A DNA stretch of 20,000 nucleotides. Origin: Glandiceps talaboti. Its lineage: Eukaryota > Hemichordata > Enteropneusta > Spengelidae. The stretch is from contig NC_135561.1 in the NCBI RefSeq assembly GCF_964340395.1, forward strand, positions 2,015,001 through 2,035,000, in the 5' to 3' direction. The notes under the pieces were generated by a model. That model did no database searches and had not been told where the DNA came from. It saw nothing but the letters and a program-made list of their open reading frames with translations. The position numbers and the translations under genes were made by a program. Shown here one piece after another: positions 1 through 20,000 of the stretch. Position 1 is the stretch's first letter. Each line of letters opens with the position of its first letter.

Positions 1-695
1 GCGACTCTCCCTGTTATCGCGCTCGGGGCTTCGCGAGAGAGTCTAGCATATTTGAGAGAGTTATTTATTATTCATTGCCATAAAGTGATTGCAATTGCAT
101 TTGTTCTTTACTTTTGAACCAGTTAAAGCGAGTTAACTGTGCATCATGTCCATGGTTGTACTGATAAGACTAGTGACTAAGAGCAAACAAAAACAAACAA
201 ACAAACAAACAAAAAAACAAAAAAACAAAAAAACAAACAAACAAACAAACAAAAAAACAAAACCACATAGTCGTATGCTTTCTAAATTTCCAAATTTGCT
301 AATTACCATAACGGGGTACGCAACGTAACGTAAAAGACGTGTAAGAATACTACCCGACTTTAATTTTGAAACTAAATATAGCATCACAATTTTGTTCGTT
401 TTGGTGTTTGTGTGTCTTCCGTACGTGTATAAAAATAACTACTGTTTGTTTGTCGGGATCTACAGACATAGATAACACACCAAACTGGTATGTTTCCACA
501 AACTGTCCTTGTGCAGACATGCAAGCAAAATCGTTGGTGGCGCTATTACAATCTAAGGAGAGTGGATGGTATGAGTGCCAGAATATGACTGTAATACAAT
601 CTGTATGATGTATTGTTATACATACATGCTGTATACTTAGACTATATAAATTGGTGAAATGGTACCTGTCAGTTATGTTTTAAAGAAAAGCTCAC
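1..695 (-). other. Gene A intron 3 (partial), no further exon found
   Basis: By comparison with gene B, where intron 3 is 823 nt, this is the beginning of intron 3. I searched for the counterpart of B exon 4 (its NPTF and PKFLENQF motifs) and did not find it, so exon 4 lies left of position 1. The stretch holds an AAAC-rich simple repeat at 184-262 and a small GC-rich inverted repeat at 3-43 cut by the window edge. Confidence 0.7.
184..262. repeat. (AAAC)n / A-rich simple repeat
   Basis: About 79 nt of AAAC units interrupted by longer A runs. It reads as an open frame of Lys/Gln/Thr on plus and Phe/Val/Cys on minus, which is only a product of the repeat. It sits in intron 3 of gene A. Confidence 0.95.
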
Positions 696-820
696 CTGGA
701 AGTTCCGGATGTGAAAAAGAACTGATTGGAATTGAGACCAGAAAAGCCAGAATGAAGACGATGAAAAATCCAATCCACCACCCTCCAACGTACATGGAAT
801 CACTAGGTGTAAGATCAGTT
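696..820 (-). CDS. Gene A coding exon 3 (residues 259-301, TM6 and OATP signature)
   Basis: 125 nt, phase 2 in and phase 1 out, with a TTTACAG acceptor and GTGAGC donor. It encodes TDLTPSDSMYVGGWWIGFF followed by a hydrophobic TM6 and ends ...HPELPG. It is one codon longer than gene B exon 3 and holds the altered family signature. Confidence 0.9.
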
Positions 821-3067
821 CTGTAAAGAAAATCAAATCGCAGTCACTTTTCTATTCGACATCGCGCTTCATACTTTTCTCAGCCAATAAATAACCATCA
901 CTGGGTTCACTCACAAACTGAGTACTGTTTGACGTAACGGTACATTACAAGGCCATTATGACCCAGGGAAATTCATTTTTCAAAAGAAACGAACGATAAA
1001 TATATGGATATTATTAAAACCAATCACCACATTTACTATTCCTTGTTGCTACTTTTCGAACTTTCATCTAAAAAAATATGTTCTGTATTATTTTTATCGC
1101 ATGTGTGTGTTAATGTGGACATTGTTTTGGAAAACACCATAAATGTATGCATAATCACACTATTAAAAAAATGAATTTTCTAGAAACCTAATGGTTTATA
1201 TTGAAAATAGTGATAATTGCAAAATGTCCTAGACATGGAACAAATTTTCTAGTAAAAACTCATTGTCAATGTGTAAATGCCTGCACGAACAATTGATAGA
1301 ATACGGTAACTGGTATACCCATAGTGCCATAGAAAGGAGTTAGGATAGTGTTTAATACAAAATATATATACTTACTCTACGCCAGGATCAGTGTAGATAC
1401 TAAGAAACAATGCACCAATTGTGATTCCCATCGCAGGTCCAAGCATTGCCATAGTACTAAGAATACCTGTAACAGTTAAAGGGCAGTAAAATGAGGCTGA
1501 GCTTTTATCTTAGATGTATATCTATATGCTTAGGAGAGACAGAAAAAACTGCATCCTGCGACCTCTCTAAAATAGAATTATTGAGATCTAGCTAAGATGA
1601 GGCCCGCAGTAGTATACCTGGGCAAGGAATTGTGGGAAATAAATTGATTTAGGAGATCCAAGCATCTTACTGGTTATTAATTTAGATATTGAAGGCATCT
1701 AGACATTCATTCTAGCAACACATTGCCTCAACTGCAGTAACCATGACAATAATGACTGTCTCCTTTACATGTGTCGAGGTCACTAACATGGGTCATGGTA
1801 CACGACATATATTAGGCCCGGTTTTCTTCAGTCTTCCATACCATAATTCAAAGCACTGAGGTCAAGCGCTGCGCATCATCAGTGCGCATATGTTTTGGGA
1901 TGTTTATATACAAGCGTTGGGCACTAAATATTATGATCAAACCATTTGTAGACGTGTAATGGTCATGTGAGAGTGCTTGTAAATCACATGTCAATCACAT
2001 GTCAATCATCTCTTTGTCACAAAAAATGAATGATAGATAAAGCGCTATGCTAATGACAGCTTCAAGTTATTACCTGGTAATTAACAGAGGGATGTGTTGT
2101 GCAATTATCGATCCAATCTCGCAGGGTAGCAATTTTCAGAAGAGAGGGTAGACTGAAATAACGAGATTCTGATAGTTTACGGTCATAAATTTAAAAATAA
2201 CACCTGGCAGAAGTTGAAATTTGAACTCCGCTTCATATGTAGGCAAAAACAAACAAACAACCACTAGAAATATATACGTAGGTAATACATTGTTTGGTGG
2301 TCTGAGAATACGATAACGTGGATATTCCGGGGGGGGGGGGTACGTGTGACACAGTTAAATATGTTATAACAGTCGTACTCACCCATGTACCATCCACTTT
2401 TTCGAATGGTAGCGTTTTCATCAACCCAGGCGTAACCCACGGTGTATATGGGAGATGCACCGATGCCTATGGTGATTTGAGCAAACAGAAACATGTAGAA
2501 ATAATTGGACAATGATCCCCAAGACGAATCGCATTCTTCGTAAGTAACATTCTGACCAGGTCGACACAGTGGATAGTAATCGATTCCAGCCCCTGGGTCG
2601 TAAATTCCAGTAAGGAACTGAGGAAGTGTCCACATCAATGCTCCAATACCAATGATAGCCGTCCCGATACCAATCCACCGAGGTTTGTTTTTAGTTGCAA
2701 GTATGTATGACACGAACACGATTAAAACTAAAACGGTGAAGTCATAGGCAGCGACTATAATACCGAGTTGAGTACTGGTCATCTGGAAGCGAGTCTCTAT
2801 CGATGTCAAACTTACAGGAACCAGTCCACTTATAAGCATTCCTTGGGTAAAACATAACATGCTTACAGAAAACACCAACCATCCGATTGAATTAAACCAC
2901 TGGAGAGACTTCGGGCGAAAACTGAACCATCCACACAATAGAGGTTCCTTCAGGTCACTGCCCTCGTCGTTTGCTTTGCTTTCATCAGTTTCACTGGTAG
3001 TGTTCTTCTCAGTCTTCGTATCGTCGACGTCAGAAGTGATAACGTCATCCTTGGAATTCGATTCCAT
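696..3067 (-). CDS. SLCO4-like: Gene A: OATP/SLCO4-like organic anion transporter, 5' part (3 coding exons)
   Basis: Join of 2383-3067, 1376-1466 and 696-820 on the minus strand gives 301 residues in frame; the gene continues past the left edge, so about 55-60% is missing. The start is the first ATG of the open frame, with A at -3 and G at +4 (good Kozak context). The product has an acidic, Ser/Thr-rich cytosolic N-terminus (1-44), a CGW motif at 45-47, and hydrophobic segments near 60-85, 100-123, 130-150, 187-212, 232-254 and 272-292, as expected for TM1-TM6 of an OATP. A glycosylation sequon NVT lies at 173-175. By family knowledge OATPs carry amphipathic organic anions (steroid conjugates, thyroid hormones, prostanoids, drugs) across the plasma membrane. 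The SLCO signature before TM6 reads DSMYVGGWWIGFF, which departs from the consensus D-x-RW-[IV]-GAWW-x-G-F. Subfamily 4 is inferred from CGW, QGM and the GASPIYTVGYAWVDEN stretch. Confidence 0.93.
821..1375 (-). other. Gene A intron 2, AT-rich, no other feature seen
   Basis: 555 nt between the GTAAGT donor of exon 2 and the TTTACAG acceptor of exon 3. AT-rich unique sequence; I see no repeat array, exon or convincing hairpin. Confidence 0.85.
1376..1466 (-). CDS. Gene A coding exon 2 (residues 229-259, TM5)
   Basis: 91 nt, phase 1 in and phase 2 out, between a TTACAG acceptor and a GTAAGT donor. It encodes GILSTMAMLGPAMGITIGAL and onward, matching the TM5 region of OATPs. It is two codons shorter than gene B exon 2. 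The sequence was too short to stand out as an open frame and was found by homology with gene B and by splice sites. Confidence 0.9.
1467..2382 (-). other. Gene A intron 1
   Basis: 916 nt between the GTGAGT donor of exon 1 and the TTACAG acceptor of exon 2. It holds two tandem AATCACATGTC units near 1982-2007, a run of 12 G at 2329-2340 and otherwise unique sequence. No other exon seen. Confidence 0.85.
2329..2340. repeat. Homopolymer of 12 G
   Basis: An uninterrupted run of G on plus (C in the gene A transcript), inside intron 1 about 45 nt beyond the exon 1 donor. Likely length-variable and error-prone in assembly. Confidence 0.9.
2383..3067 (-). CDS. Gene A coding exon 1 (residues 1-228 plus 1 nt)
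   Basis: 685 nt from the ATG to a consensus GTGAGT donor at 2382-2377. It ends in phase 1 and carries the N-terminal tail and TM1 to TM4. The reading frame stays open past the donor for about 120 nt, but that part loses all OATP similarity and is intronic. Exon length is identical to gene B exon 1. Confidence 0.93.
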
Positions 3068-3994
3068 TTTTAGTTTGTTACACCAACGATTTAAAGTTCA
3101 AACAAACCCGTTATCGATATTCGAAGTTTGTTTCAGTGCAAATACCTAGATATGTATAGAGAGAAAATGTTTATAGCTTAACTTTTTGGAATCAATATAA
3201 TTTCACCTTCTACATGTGTTTTGATCGTGTTCTACATGACATTGTGTGTTGATAGTGTATATTAGTCCATGCAGCTTCACCCCGTGATTATAGCACGTCG
3301 CTAAAAAAACTTAGTAAACGCAGGGACTACTAAAGGAGTTTCTAGAAATTAGTTAATTTGTTGATGGTCATTTTGATACAAGTTGTAGTTACCGAGTGTG
3401 CAGACACTGCAGAACTGTCGCTGTGCGGACCAATGAGTTTGCGGACACACAATTTCATTGGTGGTTAACAGGTTTTGCTGACTATCCTTCCATAAAGTCT
3501 GGAGAATGGGAACGAGACGAAGAGTAGTATAACTCATTCATATATTAGGATCACTGATATAATGCAACATTGTTAAACGGGATATAAAACTCGCAGTCTG
3601 TGGGGCATCTCAGGTCATGATGACTAGAAAAGATATTTTGTAGCTGGACATTTGCACATTTCTAAAAGTGAATCTTTAAAACTTGAAATGGAGGGTTTTT
3701 ACTACATTTCAGTACAATGGCCTTACAGTGTAAATACCAAATACAACATGATAGTACATAATAACATTAAACTTGTTCGACAACGAAAATGTTGGCAAGG
3801 AAATGTTCATCCAAAGTTATATGCATAGCACATCAAGACATTCCTTCGTTTTTCATCTAATGTTGGTGTATGACTTGCATTGTACCTGACATGAACACCT
3901 TAATTAGAATATACATGTCACTAATGACCATTATTTTGGATTATAGACAAACCACTAGAATTTTCGTCTAACTACCTATGGTCTTATTGTACAA

Positions 3995-4210
<216 letters not shown>

Positions 4211-4799
4211 CTTGGTCTACTTACCTACAACAATAAACCCTGGCTGAATGACGGCGTTTTAGATCTTCTAATACATAATGTGTCTTGTAAAGTTGTTTGT
4301 ACTGATCTGACAATATTGATTGATGAATAGTTATCTCTTCTACTTCACTAGTCTACATATAGTGGTAATGCTATTTGTTCACGTGCTTGGGTCAGGTATA
4401 TGGTCGGCAAACTTTGCTGTTTTTGTTTTGCAAGTATATAAACTTTGATCGGTCCAACCTGAGAATGAACGATAACCTTATCACTAATTCGTTCTTGCAG
4501 GGGTTAATGGAAGGAGGGACGACATTTTGATGTATATAGGCAGCTGTATATATTAACACTAAGTTGCTATATGTTATGTTCACTGCCCCCACCCCCACCG
4601 ACACATGACCTCAAAGTTAAAAAGGGGAGAGGTATTGGCTACAAACCGATGCATACAAGGAACCTATGATATCGATGACATCAACTTGTACAAAAACTAC
4701 TGACAACTTCTCGATATTGCCAGCTATATACAGGTGTCGCATCTCAATGTTATCGATCTTCACACTCTGATGTATATCCCCATGTCCATCATCCCTGCC

Positions 4800-4801
<2 letters not shown>

Positions 4802-4841
<40 letters not shown>

Positions 4842-4892
4842 ACACACACACACACATACATTGGCTTGATTTTCTGCCTCTATCTCTGTGCT

Positions 4893-4943
<51 letters not shown>
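4802..4943. repeat. Compound microsatellite (CA)n ... (TCTG)n
   Basis: (CA)n with single T interruptions at 4802-4860, a 32-nt unique spacer, then (TCTG)n at 4893-4943. The units are the complements of those in the array 600 bp to the left, but the block order does not make a simple nested inverted repeat. Confidence 0.96.
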
Positions 4944-5815
4944 TTGTCTCTCTCTGTATAGCTCAGACAATAAACCCGCTCTATTTCTTTCTGGTACATA
5001 TACATCTTATAAGTTAAGACATCTGTGTTAGTAGTTACATGTGTTTTAATGTCGAACTTTACATTTTGTCTGTGTATTTACTATACTATGCATTCTGAAC
5101 AAGTGAATTCTATTGTGAAGGATTTTGCTAAATCGATGATAATACAAATTAACTATACTAGTAAGTAGGTCATGTTTGCATAGATTACTCAGTGAAATTC
5201 GAACCCTTATCAGTCCACAACAGAAAAAAATACAAATTTGAACATTTGCCAATAATATATAGACTTATTTGACTGGAAATGCTATCATTGGAGTTGACGC
5301 GAAGTTTGAGCGGAATTTGAACATTTTATGTAATAACAGTATCAGTGAAGAAATTAAACAGTAGCTAGACAAAAGAATATAATTATTTCAGGGGTTTAAA
5401 TTTGACACTGAAGTAACAAAATATGTTTGAAATTCTTCGTGTCACTCGTTGCGGATTTTTACGAGGAACGTTACCTGGCCTTGTTGTGATAAACTGTAGA
5501 TCTGATATCTAACCTGTAATTTATCTTGAATTGGGACAAACGTCTAACCGATATCGACAGTTTTACAATTTTGAAGATTAGGATCAATAAAGTAATTAAT
5601 TAATCTTATACAGGCCCAATTCGGATTAGAAGATTAAGGTTAACTTAAATTTGTGAAAAATAATAACTGTCTGGTAGAGTTATAATATGATAATTAGACC
5701 GTGGAGGAAAGAGAGGTATAATTTAAATACTTTAATATGACTTCGTTGATGACATAACATTATTGCGAGAACCTGGGATTATATCCATCGCCTTTAAGAG
5801 AAAAGGTCAGATTAT

Positions 5816-5825
5816 GTCACGTGAC
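5816..5825. promoter_or_regulatory. GTCACGTGAC palindrome (E-box type)
   Basis: A perfect 10-bp palindrome with a CACGTG core, the site class bound by bHLH-zip factors such as USF, TFE and MITF. It lies 2.7 kb upstream of gene A and past the end of gene B, so any regulatory role is only inferred. Confidence 0.25.
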
Positions 5826-5840
5826 ATGCAGTGAAGTTGT

Positions 5841-5875
5841 ATCTTCATCTTCATCTTATCTTATCTTATCTTATA
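5841..5875. repeat. (ATCTT)n pentanucleotide repeat
   Basis: Seven or so pentamer units of ATCTT, the first two as ATCTTC variants. Intergenic, no coding context. Confidence 0.85.
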
Positions 5876-6155
5876 TTACGCATGCGTGGTAAAAAGCAGG
5901 TCAAAACATAGAAACTGGCAAATGGTATGGAACTTTGACCCTTTCTATGTTTTTGTGATCAAGAACGACTTGTAATTAAAGATATTTTGTAACAACACCA
6001 TCTAATATTTTTAAGTGTGATACATGTATTGAGTCGACTGGATCATGTGATTTGTCTGTATTTTAAGTTACATTGTTCAATCTCTGTGATTTACATGTGA
6101 TTTACATGTGATCTGTTTATACACGACTTATAAGGAAAGAACTTGAAATTGAAGA

Positions 6156-6176
6156 TTTTAGCCAATAAGGCTAAAA
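6156..6176. repeat. 8-bp inverted repeat TTTTAGCC / GGCTAAAA
   Basis: Perfect 8-bp arms at 6156-6163 and 6169-6176 around a 5-nt loop, just past the candidate poly(A) signal of gene B in the sense of transcription. It could lie in the downstream cleavage region or be chance. Confidence 0.4.
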
Positions 6177-6198
6177 ACAGTTTCGTTTCGAACAACTC

Positions 6199-6204
6199 TT
6201 TATT
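6199..6204 (-). terminator. Candidate polyadenylation signal AATAAA for gene B
   Basis: TTTATT on plus is AATAAA on the minus strand, 534 nt beyond the gene B stop, followed in the transcript by a T-rich stretch (TGTTTTTAGCCTT) that could be the downstream element. It is the only canonical hexamer I found in the first 540 nt after the stop. Confidence 0.45.
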
Positions 6205-6737
6205 TCTAAATGAATCCACACGAAAGACATAACATATCTCAGAAATTAAACAAAGTTAAAATCAACCAATCAAAATCTTACATCTGATATCAACAGTTAT
6301 GAAACAATGAAATCTTGCATCTGTAATTTCAAAAAGTTACAAAAAGGATGACTCCAAACTGTGGCACATCAATGAATTTTCTGATTTGAAGGAAAACCTG
6401 AAGGTATTAAAGCTAGTGAAAACTAAGACAATGTCATCAAACCCAAAACAATTGCATTAATAAATGTACAACTTATTGACAATTTGTCGATAAATGTCAC
6501 AGCACTAATTCATTTTTCAAATCGTTTGTATTATTAATTACAGATGACGACGAGGACAAATATAACCACGTCTGAATATCATACTATGATTTTTGACGAG
6601 CAGATGTTTGATTTCCGATGAAAAAAAAGTTCTATCATGATAAGCCTTCAAAGCTAATTGTGTAACAAATTCGAATATTATCAATTTAAGTTATCAACTT
6701 TTGGTTGAACTGTTTCCGGCATTATTCTATTTCTATT

Positions 6738-13165
<6,428 letters not shown>

Positions 13166-13210
13166 AATTGTGCTTTAAGTTTATGTTCACGTATTTTCAA
13201 CTACACTTTG

Positions 13211-13218
13211 TCACGTGA
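13211..13218. promoter_or_regulatory. TCACGTGA palindrome upstream of gene B start
   Basis: A palindromic CACGTG E-box in the M-box/CLEAR-like form, 46 nt upstream of the gene B ATG. It may lie in the 5' UTR or core promoter; by family knowledge such sites bind USF, MITF/TFE or Myc-Max factors. No TATA box was recognised. Confidence 0.3.
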
Positions 13219-13677
13219 CTATCTCACCATTCTGCACAGGAAACAAGATTATAACAAAAACGGTGTAAGAAAATACATTAGTTTGAATTTGGAGTTGTTT
13301 TATCAGTTTTTCTAAGAATTAATTAAAGCAATGAAAATAAAAAGTTGTAATTTTAGATCTAGAGTCCAATGTTTATTTTGTATGACTGAATATGTTCCTT
13401 ATGACAACTATTTTTACAGTTCACCAGTAACGTTCACCAATGTGGGTATGAAGCCTTCATCCAAAACCGTTTTCATGATGAAATCTTAACATTTAAATTT
13501 TGCTTAGGGAACATTCAGTAGTTACAAAGAGGGGATGGTGGAGGGGGGGGGGGTCACATTTTAAAACAGGTTCTCGAGGATGGTCATATTTTTAGAAAAT
13601 TGAATTAGGGGAGCGTCTGATTTTACTTTCACTCATTGTTTGCATTATCTAATGTTGCCTTATTTTGTAATTTTGGC

Positions 13678-13709
13678 ATCCCACCGCTGCCACATCCCAC
13701 CGCTGCCAC
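13678..13709. repeat. Exact 16-bp tandem duplication
   Basis: ATCCCACCGCTGCCAC occurs twice head to tail with no mismatch, a GC-rich island in AT-rich intergenic sequence. Confidence 0.95.
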
Positions 13710-15310
13710 CATTGTAGAACATATCAGTCAAATCAATGCTGACATCAATGCAATGAATCTATTGTTATTTGTGGTGTTCCAATTAAGTGGTACATCATGT
13801 ATTATAGCTATAATTCAGAATTTTGCATTCCAGCAATATGTGTAGGCCCATAAATCTACGGTTTTGCCCTTACGGGAGGCATTCAGTTTAAATCTGGTTT
13901 GAACTTGTAATTGTATTTTGGGGGTAACTACAGTCGTCCTTTGGCTTTGTCCGGCAACCTTCGGAAGTACAGTCCGAGGTCTTTTACAATACTGTGGGAT
14001 GATTTGATAGCAATGAAAATAACTACATGCATGACTGAAGGCTGTAAGGTATAATGTTAGGAAATTCCTCCCAGCTTAAAGGTTGCTACAGAGGAAAGAT
14101 GAAAGGTCAACACACTAGTCCCTGTATCCAGTTAAACACCAATGTTTACCAATTTGACACAAATCATACCTAACTATAAAATATAGTATCATACTGCGCA
14201 AAATCCTACCTGGATATGAATTAAAGGTATAGAATAACAGTTAAAATTTAACATCAAATATTTAACGGACATACTTCAAGAGTCGAGTGGGCTATATGTA
14301 CAATGTACACTACTGGACTTTTGCGATTAATTACTAGTATTCACTACGAACCCAATCCGAGTTCCAAGGTTGTCTATATAGAGTATTTGGTTTAGACCAC
14401 TGACAGAAAATGATCATAGATGTTTACTTCATTTATTAAAACTAATTTATATATTTTAGCTAGATCCACTTTTCACAGGTAAATTTTTGGCAGACATCGG
14501 TCAATGATACACTTTGATGTCTGAAAAAATTGAACATTAGACAACAAATAGTACATTCAATTCATAACAATACGTCTAGAATTGTGATGCAGTATAAATA
14601 AACAAATTCTGGTGATGTGTTACAAATAAACTTCGGTTTATAGGAAAAGTTGGAAAACCATCCCTTTGAAAAAACTTAACCTATCTGCTTAAAGTGTAGT
14701 AAACTTTTGACTAACAGTCTGTAATCAAACGAGAAAAGTTTGAATACATTTTTCTGTACCAGTTTTCTCTTAATGGGTTCGTAGGTCGGATACAATGGCG
14801 AGAAGCCGTAAAACTGACTTGGTCGCCACAAACATCTTGAATATTAAACAATCTAATTGGCCTGGTAACCTGTATTATATATTAATAAACCAATTATTAT
14901 GATTACCTGTCATATGCAACATCTGATTGGTATAATCAATAACTATAGTCAATCGTGGCGACGATCTTGTGTAGATACGATTTGACTGAAGTATCGTGTA
15001 CCACTCATCGGATGACATCTAACAACTGTAGTGCCATCTACGATGGTTAAAATTTGACAGTTCGGATTGCCAGGCTGGTCTTCAACAAGGCCATTCAGCT
15101 AAATATTTCGGTACCTAGTCGTTACACAGTACCCCGCAGTGCTATATTAGTAGGCGTGACTGCCATTGAGAGATAAACTACATGTTTGCATAAAGGTGTT
15201 TGAATTAGCAAGTACAATGTACGACACAGTCCATTTATCTGGAGGTAGCGTGAATGGGACATTGGTTTTATCTAGGGTTTTGGTCTAGAGAGACTGAAAA
15301 TTGGTCCACT

Positions 15311-15682
15311 CCAGGATCTTATCTGGAGGGACTGTCGGTGTCTAGAAACATGGGATCCTCCACTGAGTCGCTCCAGGATCTTATCTGGAGGGACTGTGGG
15401 TGTCTAGAAACATGGGATCCTCCACTGAGTCGCTCCATGGTCTTATCTGGAAGGACTGTGGGTGTCTAGAAACATGGGGTCCTCCACTGAGTCACTCCAT
15501 GGTCTTATCTGGAAGGACTGTGGGTGTCTAGAAACATGGGGTCCTCCACTGAGTCGCTCCATGGTCTTATCTGGAGGGACTGTGGGTGTCTAGAAACATG
15601 GGGTCCTCCACCGAGTCGCTTCATGATCTTATCTGGAGGGACCGTGGATAGCTATAGACATTGGCCCTCCATGGTCTTATAA
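15311..15682. repeat. 62-bp minisatellite, six near-identical units
   Basis: Units start with CCA(G/T)G at 15311, 15373, 15435, 15497 and 15559, with a TCATG variant at 15621, exactly 62 bp apart. Each contains TTATCTGGA, GTGTCTAGAAACATGG and TCCTCCACTGAGTC. Degenerate copies continue left to about 15236 and right to about 15830. Because 62 is not a multiple of three, the open frame seen through two units is not a repeated protein. Intergenic. Confidence 0.96.
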
Positions 15683-16098
15683 TTATCTGGAGAGACTATG
15701 GATGTCTAGAAACATGGGGACTTCAATTGTCTTATTTGGAGGGGTTGTAAATGGCTATAGACATTGGTGGTCCATCCACTCAGAAATCTCATCTCGAGGG
15801 ACTGTGGATAATTATAGATATTCTTTCATTTTGCAATATCCTATATGATTATTGTGAATGAGTAGCACCAAGTGAAGGTTATTGGTAGATGCCGACGATT
15901 GTAAGGTCACACATTAGAGATTTATTCACCTCACACATCAATATCCCATTAGAGAAGGCCAGTATCTTATATTCATTTCATTTATTGACTATGTTATTAA
16001 AATGAAAAACTAAGAATACACGCAATCTAAAATGTGATAACAAACTGAGGGAGGTATTGTCAATCATCTGAATTATTTCCGATGTTATTCTAACGCAA

Positions 16099-16245
16099 TG
16101 TGATGACGTTGCTCACTGGTTATGACAGACACACATATACATGTGACGTTGCTCTTTATGTGAAGATTGGTTATGACAGACACACATATACGTGTGACGT
16201 TGCTCTTTATGTGAAGACTGGTTATGACAGACACACATATATATT
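16099..16245. repeat. 51-bp tandem repeat, about 2.9 copies
   Basis: GGTTATGACAGACACACATA recurs at 16118, 16169 and 16220, with TGACGTTGCTCTTTATGTGA between. The period is a multiple of three and stays open on the minus strand as a 17-residue repeat, but it lies downstream of gene C's stop and has no other coding sign. Confidence 0.93.
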
Positions 16246-16365
16246 CATGTAAGTGGCTAATCTCACCATCAGCGATTTGAAGTCCTTTACTCTTCACATT
16301 TTGCCTAAACGAACAGTCCTGAGGGTTTTGGTGCATTTTCTAATAGCAAAGTTCCCAACTTATCT

Positions 16366-16371
16366 TTTATT
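16366..16371 (-). terminator. Alternative polyadenylation signal for gene C
   Basis: A second AATAAA on minus (TTTATT on plus), about 200 nt beyond the gene C stop, 73 nt further than the nearer candidate. Confidence 0.3.
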
Positions 16372-16438
16372 CAGTATAAAGTGAAAGCAAAGTAAATCAC
16401 AATATAGCAATTGTTGAAACTCTGTGTATCGACATGGA

Positions 16439-16444
16439 TTTATT
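16439..16444 (-). terminator. Candidate polyadenylation signal AATAAA for gene C
   Basis: TTTATT on plus, AATAAA on minus, 126 nt beyond the gene C stop; the first canonical hexamer met in the transcript. Confidence 0.45.
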
Positions 16445-16569
16445 GCAACTATCACTCTTACATACATTTACTGTCAAGACACAGGCATGGGACGAAATTC
16501 ATGTGACATATATGTGTACTCCGTTGGAATTCAGTGAGTTGAATCATGGATTGTATTAAAAGTTTTCAG

Positions 16570-20000
<3,431 letters not shown>

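Larger units (their letters stand above)
13166..16438. other. Intergenic region between gene B start and gene C end
   Basis: About 3.3 kb with no supportable gene. It holds the presumed promoter of gene B, an 11-G run near 13543-13553, a 16-bp tandem duplication at 13678-13709, a 62-bp minisatellite (about 15236-15830 with degenerate ends) and a 51-bp tandem repeat at 16099-16245. The remainder is AT-rich unique sequence with short open frames lacking protein character. Confidence 0.75.

Noticed and set aside
146-387. Open frames on both strands over the AAAC repeat
   Set aside because: Low-complexity products of the repeat; no homology features.
366-608. 80-codon open frame on plus with several cysteines
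   Set aside because: No recognisable domain, no splice support, and it lies in antisense orientation in an intron of gene A.
2264-2382. C-terminal extension of the exon 1 open frame of gene A
   Set aside because: OATP similarity stops exactly at the GTGAGT donor, and exon 2 restores the frame.
14811-14965. GTCGCCAC ... GTGGCGAC inverted words as a possible element
   Set aside because: Only 8 bp match, with no target duplication or further pairing, so chance cannot be excluded.
15254-15469. 71-codon open frame with internal repeat on plus
   Set aside because: The 62-bp unit shifts the frame at each copy, and neither composition nor context suggests protein.
15311-15682. CRISPR-like array
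   Set aside because: Units are contiguous with no unique spacers, the host is a eukaryote, and no cas genes are near. It is a minisatellite.

Overview
The window is animal nuclear DNA. It carries split genes with GT-AG introns, long AT-rich non-coding stretches and many di- and tetranucleotide microsatellites. I see no bacterial-type operon, ribosome binding site, tRNA or rRNA. The gene family and repeat style suggest an invertebrate, possibly a marine deuterostome or lophotrochozoan, but the sequence alone does not fix the species.

The coding content is a head-to-tail tandem array of three organic anion transporting polypeptide (OATP/SLCO) genes, all on the minus strand and closest in motif content to subfamily 4 (SLCO4A1/4C1). 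Gene A (left) shows its first three coding exons (3067 down to 696, 301 residues) and continues beyond position 1. Gene B (centre) is complete: nine coding exons from 13165 down to 6738, 2175 nt, 724 residues plus stop. Gene C (right) shows the end of coding exon 5 through exon 9 (20000 down to 16570); its 5' half lies beyond the right edge. All splice boundaries were read by hand and every exon joins in frame. Exon 1 is 685 nt in both A and B. Exons 7 and 8 are 173 and 65 nt in both B and C. Intron phases agree wherever two copies can be compared, so the genes are tandem duplicates.

By family knowledge the products are 12-span plasma-membrane transporters for amphipathic organic anions, with a Kazal-like cysteine-rich loop between TM9 and TM10. 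Gene B has all 11 loop cysteines and a near-canonical OATP signature around TM6, while gene A departs from the signature at several positions.

Layout: 1-695 intron 3 of A (partial); 696-3067 gene A; 3068 to about 6198 intergenic with compound microsatellites; about 6199-13165 gene B with its 3' UTR; 13166 to about 16438 intergenic with a 62-bp minisatellite (about 15311-15682) and a 51-bp tandem repeat (16099-16245); about 16439-20000 gene C.

The most notable non-coding items are a 146-bp MITE-like element with 25-bp terminal inverted repeats and an exact 9-bp target duplication (9924-10087), very long (CT)n tracts at the same intron 5 acceptor of both B and C, a fold-back sequence in intron 3 of B, and hairpins in intron 7 of B and of C. 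I found no wholly new gene system. The interest lies in how the paralogs and their introns have evolved.
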